Below, in pieces: positions 62,140-64,000 of a stretch of 64,000 nucleotides of DNA. The position numbers and the translations under genes were made by a program. The notes beneath the pieces are model-generated. The model saw only the letters and a list, made by a program, of their open reading frames with translations. It searched no databases and was not told where the DNA came from. The first letter of the stretch is position 1, and each line of letters starts with the position of its first letter. Source of the stretch: Robbsia sp. KACC 23696 (GTDB taxonomy: Bacteria; Pseudomonadota; Gammaproteobacteria; Burkholderiales; Burkholderiaceae); assembly GCF_039852015.1 (NCBI RefSeq), contig NZ_CP156628.1, positions 992,001 through 1,056,000 of the forward strand. The letters are read 5' to 3'.

Positions 62140-63351
62140 TCAAAACTGTGCCGCGATAGGCGCGTCGCCTTGCTCGCGTGCCGCTTGCAAGGCATGCGGC
62201 AGGCAGTCACAAAAGGCTTGGGACCACGCGCGCGGCACCGACAGGCTGACCTTGATGAAACGGTCCCCGAAGCGCGGCGTGTGATACGCACCCTGCCGAA
62301 CCATGATGCCGTGCGCGGCAAATGCCTTAACCAACGCTTCCGGTCGCACGCCGGCATCGACACACTCGATCACCAGAAAATTGCCATGCGAGGGATAGAC
62401 CGCGACCTTCAAGCCCGGCTGAAGCTTTACCGCCTCGACCACATCCGCTTGGTTCTGCTGCACCAGCGCACGCAAGGTGGTGAGCCACTCGGCCTTGACC
62501 GAGAAGCCCGCCAAAGCACCTTTCTGCGCAATGACGCTGGCGCCCAACGGCGCCTCCGAGAACGGCAGGATGCGATCGAGCAGGGACGGGTGCGCCACCA
62601 GCGCGCCCAGCCGCAGCCCCGCGAAACCCAACCATTTCGAGAAACTGACGATCGTCACCGTGCCTTCCGGATAGAAATCGGCCGCCAGCGTGTGCTCCGC
62701 CGCAAAGTCCCGGTACGTGCAGTCGTGGATCAGAATCGCACCGATCTCCTTCGCCCGATCGGCGAAAGCCTTGATCTCGTCACGGGTGTAGCAGACGCCG
62801 AGCGGATTATTCGGATCGACCAGGTAAATCACGGCGGTTGCCGCGCCCGCTTCCGGACTGCTTAGGCTGGCCGCGTCGCTGTCCGATGCCGATCGCGTCG
62901 CCGCGCGCAGCGCATCGGCGCCGAGGCGGAACGCATGCTCGTCGCCGTAGATCGGTATCTCGGTAATCGGCGAGCCGGCGCGCGCGGCGAACTGCAGCGG
63001 CCATTTCCAGCCCGGATCCGTCGTCACGAAGCCCTTGCCCGGCCCGCAGAAAGCCCGACAGGCGAGCGCCAGGGCCGCGACGGCCCCGTCGGTAACCACG
63101 GCGCGCGACGCAGCGGCCTCCCCTTTCAAACCAAGATCGGCAACGATCGCGTCCCGCAGGGCCTCCAAACCCAATGGCGGTGCATAGGCATTGAAACCGG
63201 CATCGTCGATCGCGGCATGCAAGGCGGCGCGCACGGCGGGATGCGTCGGCGCGTGGTTGGTGTTCTGCCCAAGCCACATCAAGTCCGGCGTGTTGAACAG
63301 CGTATCGAAATAGGCGTTGCGTTCCTGCGCCACGGCGTGAACGGTGCTCAT
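62140..63351 (-). CDS. Class I/II PLP-dependent aminotransferase
   Basis: A 403-residue aminotransferase from ATG 63351 (MSTVHAV), whose first base overlaps the last base of the SDR stop codon. Seen: DLMWLGQNTNHAPTHPAVRAAL near residue 30, the PLP ring segment DPNNPLGVCYT near residue 185, and the Schiff-base lysine in SFSKWLGFAGLRLGALV near residue 235. The C-terminal substrate arginine region appears as FGDRFIKVSLSVP. The length is normal. It is coupled to the SDR upstream. Substrate is unknown. Confidence 0.86.
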   Translation of the reverse strand: MSTVHAVAQERNAYFDTLFNTPDLMWLGQNTNHAPTHPAVRAALHAAIDDAGFNAYAPPLGLEALRDAIVADLGLKGEAAASRAVVTDGAVAALALACRAFCGPGKGFVTTDPGWKWPLQFAARAGSPITEIPIYGDEHAFRLGADALRAATRSASDSDAASLSSPEAGAATAVIYLVDPNNPLGVCYTRDEIKAFADRAKEIGAILIHDCTYRDFAAEHTLAADFYPEGTVTIVSFSKWLGFAGLRLGALVAHPSLLDRILPFSEAPLGASVIAQKGALAGFSVKAEWLTTLRALVQQNQADVVEAVKLQPGLKVAVYPSHGNFLVIECVDAGVRPEALVKAFAAHGIMVRQGAYHTPRFGDRFIKVSLSVPRAWSQAFCDCLPHALQAAREQGDAPIAAQF

Positions 63352-64000
63352 CAAACCGCTCCCGCGGCGGCCTGCGCCTTTTTGCTCGTCTTGATGATCG
63401 AACCGCGCGCGGCAATGCCGCCGTCGATCGTCACGATTGTGCCGGTGATATAGGCCGCGCGTGGCGACGCCAGAAACACCATCAAGTCCGCGACTTCCTC
63501 GGACTTTGCCGGCCGGCCGCCCGGATACATGGCGAAAAGCGCTTCCCATTGCGTTTCGTCGCCGTACATATCCTGCGCGCGGCGCTTCATCAGTTTCACC
63601 ATCCGATCCGTTTCCACCGGCCCCGGATTCACGCCGACGACGCGGATATTGTCATCGAGGCTGACACCGCCCAGCGCGCGCGTAAACGCCATCAACGCGG
63701 CGTTTCCCGTCGAACCGGCGATATAGTTCGCATCCCAATTTTCGCCCGAGTTGCCGATATCGTTGATGATCACGCCACCACCCCGCGCCTGCATTTTCGA
63801 GAAATACGCGCGCGTGAGCTCCATATAGCCGAATACCTTCAGCTCGAAACCGCGACGGATCGCGGCCGGGTCCAAGGCATCCAAGGGGCCGGACGGAATG
63901 TCGCCGGCGTTGTTGATCAGGATATCGATATCGCCTACCGCTTCCGCCAACGTTGGCATCGCGCCTTCTTCACCCAGATTCATCGGATAGATGCTGACCG
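63351..64000 (-). CDS. SDR-family oxidoreductase (5' end beyond right edge)
   Basis: The last 216 codons of a short-chain dehydrogenase; the nucleotide-binding start lies beyond the window and the frame stays open to the edge. Seen: DIDILINNAGDIPSGPLDAL, MQARGGGVIINDIGNSGENWDANY, VVGVNPGPVETDRM and AYITGTIVTIDGG. The usual YxxxK catalytic pair is not in its normal place: the segment reads YIAGSTGNAALMAFTRALGG, where N precedes AAL instead of K. The stop overlaps the aminotransferase ATG by one base, so the genes are coupled. Confidence 0.82.
   Translation of the reverse strand, partial: VSIYPMNLGEEGAMPTLAEAVGDIDILINNAGDIPSGPLDALDPAAIRRGFELKVFGYMELTRAYFSKMQARGGGVIINDIGNSGENWDANYIAGSTGNAALMAFTRALGGVSLDDNIRVVGVNPGPVETDRMVKLMKRRAQDMYGDETQWEALFAMYPGGRPAKSEEVADLMVFLASPRAAYITGTIVTIDGGIAARGSIIKTSKKAQAAAGAV

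Noticed and set aside
61021-62865. A 614-codon rightward open frame opposite the alpha/beta hydrolase and amidase genes
   Set aside because: The leftward frames carry complete catalytic motifs of three families. The rightward frame is Arg/His rich with no family features, a typical antisense shadow in GC-rich DNA.
1-64000. tRNA, rRNA, CRISPR arrays and insertion sequences
   Set aside because: I saw no tRNA-like cloverleaf, no rRNA sequence, no regularly spaced short repeats and no transposase-like protein in the window.

Overview
The window looks like chromosome from a plant-associated betaproteobacterium of the Burkholderiaceae. The evidence is gene content: HxlR, LysR and NorR regulators, OprB porin, MHS and ACS transporters, ZnuD-like receptors and an H-NS-like protein. 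The left end adds a set of promoters of the HrpB/hrpII-box type that Ralstonia and plant-pathogenic Burkholderia relatives use for type III effectors. A Robbsia/Burkholderia-type host is plausible, but no rRNA or housekeeping marker here fixes the species.

1-14.1 kb, all leftward: a tandem array of eight paralogous genes. Six are full length (633-714 codons), one is cut by the left edge and one is internally deleted. Each informative copy has an F-box-like segment near residues 60-110 followed by about 550 residues of conserved sequence I cannot place. Six of the eight have the same upstream architecture: TTCG or TACG, 16 bases, TTCG, 32 bases, TATATT, then 28-31 bases to the ATG. The two without it start close behind an upstream copy and are probably co-transcribed with it. 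I read this as an expanded family of HrpB-regulated type III effector candidates with F-box-like N termini, and it is the main discovery of the window.

14.2-25.4 kb: an old yellow enzyme with a divergent HxlR regulator, then a rightward sugar-acid type catabolic cluster (IlvD/Edd dehydratase, RraA-like protein, ACS-family and MHS-family permeases) preceded by two identical LacI-type palindromes. A 1,203-residue protein of unknown function follows on the opposite strand.

25.6-41 kb: a leftward OprB porin / beta-propeller protein / Tat-exported DyP peroxidase cluster; flavohaemoglobin hmp divergent from norR, with three GT-N7-AC sites and a sigma-54-like promoter; a Gfo/Idh/MocA remnant; a YunG-like protein; an M20 amidohydrolase plus MHS permease controlled by a divergent LysR gene; and an EntS-like exporter.

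39.5-46 kb: a probable zinc-starvation block. A CobW/ZigA-type GTPase is divergent from a ZnuD-like TonB receptor, and two mirror-image Zur-like boxes lie between them. A second, histidine-rich ZnuD-like receptor follows behind a third Zur-like site.

46-58.8 kb: panE; an osmoprotectant-type ABC transporter with no ATPase gene beside it; a lipoprotein; an H-NS-like protein in AT-rich surroundings; a small exported protein; a CHAD protein; a UPF0114 membrane protein; an aconitase-family enzyme with its two halves in reversed order, with a LacI regulator behind it; and a DUF2878-type membrane protein.

58.9-64 kb, leftward: a tightly coupled operon of SDR (cut by the right edge), aminotransferase, alpha/beta hydrolase and a fused M20 amidase-bicupin protein. 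It probably degrades a nitrogen-containing compound that I cannot name.
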